In this document: positions 60,973-64,000 of the stretch, one piece after another
Numbering within the stretch: position 1 is the stretch's first letter
Layout of the letters: each line of letters begins with the position of its first letter
Assembly (NCBI GenBank): GCA_014898415.1
Contig: RCTD01000027.1
Coordinates: forward strand, 496,001-560,000
Source of the DNA: Stromatinia cepivora
Taxonomy: Eukaryota > Ascomycota > Leotiomycetes > Helotiales > Sclerotiniaceae
DNA: 64,000 nucleotides
Direction of reading: 5' to 3'
The notes under the pieces: generated by a model
The model's database searches: none
Seen by the model: the letters and a program-made list of their open reading frames with translations, nothing else
What the model was told of the DNA's origin: nothing
Made by a program: the position numbers and the translations under genes

Positions 60973-63376
60973 ATGGCAGATCAGATACGATCGAAGATCA
61001 TCAAAGATAATCCTATTGGGAAAGGCCTGGATACTTTCCGTGCTTCGTTCACCTCGGTTTGTGAAAGTCAGGGCATCCCCCTCGCTTTAGATTCGCTGGG
61101 CAAGCTCGATCATGATGGTAAATAGTCTAGTTCTGTTGATATACACTTCTGATTATTTTGTAGAGCTTCAAAGCATCGCCGTAGACCTTCTCTCGACATT
61201 GCGGAAGCTTCCGATCGCTCGTCTGCTCTGCTTCAAAGGTGGAAGAACCCTCTTCAGCGAACTGTTGGGGTTGAATTCGGCGGTCACTTCCGATGATTTT
61301 GACCTCGACCGTATCAAACCTCTCTTGAATGCAGCGCTCACAGACAATCCCGACGATATATTCATCTGGGATCAAATCTATAACATCATCATCGAATCTA
61401 CCCCGCCTCCCCGATCGATTGCATCTTTTATTCAACAAACCCCATTGCTTCGCAATACAAGTAGCTTCCCGAATTCTTTTGAATATCGTAAACATGTGGA
61501 TGATGTGCTTAAAGAGGAGCTTGGCCCTTTGTATGTTGGACTCCCCGATTTCTATGAGATATATTTTGGAGATATTGAAGACCTTGAGACAGCATCTGTA
61601 GCGGTCTTCAAGATGTGTATGGAGAGCGATGGTGACCCACTTTTTTGTGAAGGGTGGAGTGGATGGCCTGAAGATGCAAATCAGGATGATGTATTGAGCT
61701 GGTTTGCGAAAATAAGCGACAAGTTGGCAACATTTGCAAAGGATTACAAATCTACATCGATACGTCAACGAAGGCCATTGGCACAACCCAATCAACCGAT
61801 TAAAGGTTCTACAGCGACGCGCAAGCTTGATGTCGGCTTTGTGAACGATCCCAAGGCTATGGAAGATTCGAGATGTCATTGGTCCCAGATCCTCGTGCCA
61901 GGAGAGCTGAAGAGCAATACAAAGGCCGATATAGCCTCAGAGGCATGGCTTGATCTCGGGACGTATGCAAGAGAGGTGCTCGCTGCTCAAGACACTCGTC
62001 GCTTTATCTTGGGCTTTACCATCTGTGGATCTCTCATGAGGATATGGGCGTTTGATCGACTCGGAGGGATCGCATCCAAACGATTTGATATCAACAAAGA
62101 TGGCTTACAATTTGTATCTACGATCCTTGCGTTTCTTTGGATGAATGAAGAACAACTTGGATTCGATCCTACATTTATCACAGAAAATGGTTTGCGGTTT
62201 ATTGAGATTCAACGGGATGGTAATACAGAGCGGCTTATCATCGATAGGTTAATGATGCGGGCGCGTTGTATATCCGGCCGAGCAACGACTTGTTGGAAGG
62301 CTCATCGCGAGGGAGATTCGTATACACCATTTGTTATCAAGGACTCCTGGCAGTACATAGAGCGTGAGGAAGAAGGAGAGCTGCTTCAGGAGGCGACTGA
62401 TAAGGGTGTGATCAATGTAGCCCGATATTATCATCATGAGACTGTCCGGGTTCTCGGTATGGATGACGACGTTCGAAGCAATATTCGGAAGGGATTGGAT
62501 ATCACGAAAGCGGAAAACTATTCGTCGGGACGTATCATGATATCCCCAAGAACGAGTACAACTAGTGCAAAGAAAGGTCAAAGCAGTCGCACCTCCGGCT
62601 TGAAGCGGTTATCCAGCCAGACCGATGCCCCTTTGCCGCCTAGCAAGCGATCCCGTTCGATATCTTCAACGAAGGCCGGCAGTAATACTCTATCAAATCG
62701 AATGCATCGGCGTGTCATCCTTTGTGATTATGGGGAGCCGATCTATAAGGCTAGCTCCCAAGTAGCTTTACTTAATGCACTGAAGGGTTGCATTGAAGGA
62801 CACGAATCCTTACATGAAGCTGGTTTCCTTCACAGAGATATCTCAATCAACAATCTTATGATTAATGAAAACAATAAGAACCCTTCCTGGCCTTCGTTTT
62901 TGATCGACCTCGATCTTGCAATCAAAGAAACACGGATAGAGACTTCCGGTGCCAAAGGCAGGACTGGCACAAGGGCTTTCATGGCTATCGGGGTCCTTCT
63001 TGGCGAGCAACATTCCTTTATGCATGACCTCGAATCAATTTTCTGGGTGCTTTTCTGGATCTGCATTCACTATACTGGACCAAATAAGGCAAGGGTTATT
63101 AAAGAGTTCGACGATTGGAATTACGCGGACATGAAAGTATTGGGCACATGGAAGTTTGGTATTGTAGGGGATGAATCAATTTTCATGGATAAAATCACAG
63201 ATAATTTCACATCTTATTACAAGCCGCTTATTCCATGGGTGAACAGACTGCGGAAGGTTGTTTTCCCGAAAGGCAGACCATACAAACAGAATAACGAAAA
63301 GCTTTACTCTCAAATGAAAGAGCTTCTTCAAGAGGCATACGAGGACTTGATGGAAGGAATAGTAGAAGATCAATAG
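60973..63376 (+). CDS. FunK1-type protein kinase (two exons)
   Basis: Exon 1 60973-61117, intron 61118-61163 (GTAAAT to TTTTGTAG, 46 nt), exon 2 61164-63376; 785 residues. The start at 60973 has a good context (GCTATGGCA). An in-frame ATG at 60829 would add 48 residues. The middle block LVPGELKSN (residues about 292-300) and LGFTICGSLMRIWAFDRLGG are hallmarks of the fungal FunK1 family. Kinase features: ISGRATTCW glycine-rich loop, Lys441 (FVIKDSW), HRDISINNLM at 605-614, DLDLA at 630 in place of DFG, GTRAFMAI activation segment, and a C-lobe with LESIFWVLFWI. A Ser/Thr/Lys-rich linker (about residues 503-560) sits inside the N-lobe, as usual in this family. No stops, no RIP, so probably functional. 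Substrates are unknown. Confidence 0.9.
61118..61163 (+). other. Spliceosomal intron in the kinase gene
   Basis: 46 nt, GTAAAT donor, TTGTAG acceptor, TTCTGATTA branch-like site 10-15 nt before the acceptor. Splicing joins frame 1 to frame 2 and removes the TAG that would end exon 1. The joined residues (LDHD-ELQSI) form continuous sequence. Confidence 0.85.
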
Positions 63377-63595
63377 TATTCGGATTTATAAGCATTATTT
63401 TTTTATTTAATAATTGTAGAATTATATATTTTAGATTTATAAGTTCTTTGTTCATTTTCTTAGATTTTATTTATTGATCTATTTCATTTATTTTATCTAC
63501 TAAGCTTGATATCGAGAATTCCTACTTTGATCTTTCAAAATTGATTCAAAAGCCACATTTAACGATACGAAAAGCGAGTTAGAGTATATGTTCTT
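63377..63595. other. Kinase 3' flank
   Basis: AT-rich, no gene. It probably holds the transcript end. No single polyadenylation signal stands out. Confidence 0.5.
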
Positions 63596-63868
63596 TGTGA
63601 CGCACAAGAGCCGTAGTAGAGCTGAATTAACAGGGTCAATTATGTTCCTTAGAATCTACAACTGAAGAACTATGGCTCGTAAGGAGCAATTATATATATA
63701 CAAATACCAACTTGTGAGCTGCGGGGCTGTGCGCATGCGTTATTAGGGTCACCATTTTACCATACTAATCGAATGAATCGTAACGCATGTGCACAGACAA
63801 TCAGCTTATCAATTGATAGGTTAATGGAGACCACGTGATTAACCTCCTGTAGTTCACGATTCGTGACA
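63596..63868 (-). repeat. Solo LTR of the Gypsy-2 family, inverted (273 bp)
   Basis: The reverse complement of the 282-bp LTR with a few small deletions: TGTGACGCACAAGAGCC at the left, CACGATTCGTGACA at the right. It lies 220 bp downstream of the kinase stop codon. No target duplication is visible (TTCTT left, CAAGC right). Confidence 0.93.
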
Positions 63869-64000
63869 CAAGCGATATAACAACAAAGATTGAAAAGAAA
63901 AGCAATGACCGATCCCATTCTATTAAGCTACATTCATTTCAAGTACTCTGATATCATGAAGGCCAAGTATCTTAAATTTTTATTAAGTCCTTGTAATCAT

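Noticed and set aside
61127..61879. 250-codon open frame on the minus strand
   Set aside because: It lies antisense to the kinase exon 2, which has family motifs throughout; the antisense text has none.

Overview
The window looks like nuclear DNA of a filamentous ascomycete (Pezizomycotina) whose genome has been through repeat-induced point mutation (RIP). Roughly the first 43 kb is an AT-rich block built from nested, dead transposable elements. Coding frames there are still legible, but CAA, CAG, CGA and TGG codons have become TAA, TAG and TGA, and repeat copies differ almost only by C-to-T and G-to-A changes. From about 47 kb the base composition becomes ordinary. That part holds the only genes I believe could work: tRNA-Thr(AGT), tRNA-Asp(GTC) with a 14-nt intron, and one FunK1-type protein kinase with a 46-nt intron.

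Layout. 1-7.4 kb is a decayed Ty3/Gypsy element (Gypsy-1: protease, RT, RNase H, integrase) split by a 2.2-kb Fot1/pogo transposon (3963-6147). About 10.2-11.5 kb is an unidentified repeat (X) with a second copy near 22.2 kb. 12-42.4 kb is occupied mainly by at least four direct copies (A, B, C, D) and one inverted copy (E) of an unidentified element of about 7 kb. Its best-preserved copy, D, is bounded by inverted repeats of about 0.9 kb. The copies share a positionally conserved (ATTAT)n tract and one degenerate reading frame. Copy D is in turn interrupted by a 428-bp TA-flanked MITE and by a gag-only mini LTR retrotransposon.

42.4-47 kb holds a Copia RNase H fragment without stop codons, a 227-bp tandem duplication, a solo LTR and a second gag-only mini LTR element (45213-47017) with a clean 5-bp target duplication. 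47.0-49.0 kb is a TE-free island with the two tRNA genes. 49.0-56.8 kb is a full-length chromodomain Gypsy element (Gypsy-2, 282-bp LTRs), dead by RIP, with an 817-bp fold-back MITE in its gag. 57.0-59.3 kb has a 12-bp minisatellite and a 5'-truncated Tad1-like LINE, itself split by a 267-bp solo LTR with TATAA duplications. 59.3-63.4 kb is the kinase gene with its upstream region, followed by another solo copy of the 282-bp LTR family.

The nesting gives a relative order: X and the long-TIR elements are old, and the gag-only element, the MITEs and the solo LTRs arrived later. No cellular pathway is encoded here beyond the kinase and the tRNAs. The most unusual items are the gag-only retrotransposons, the undescribed long-TIR family and the Copia fragment that keeps its CAA codons inside RIP-mutated DNA.
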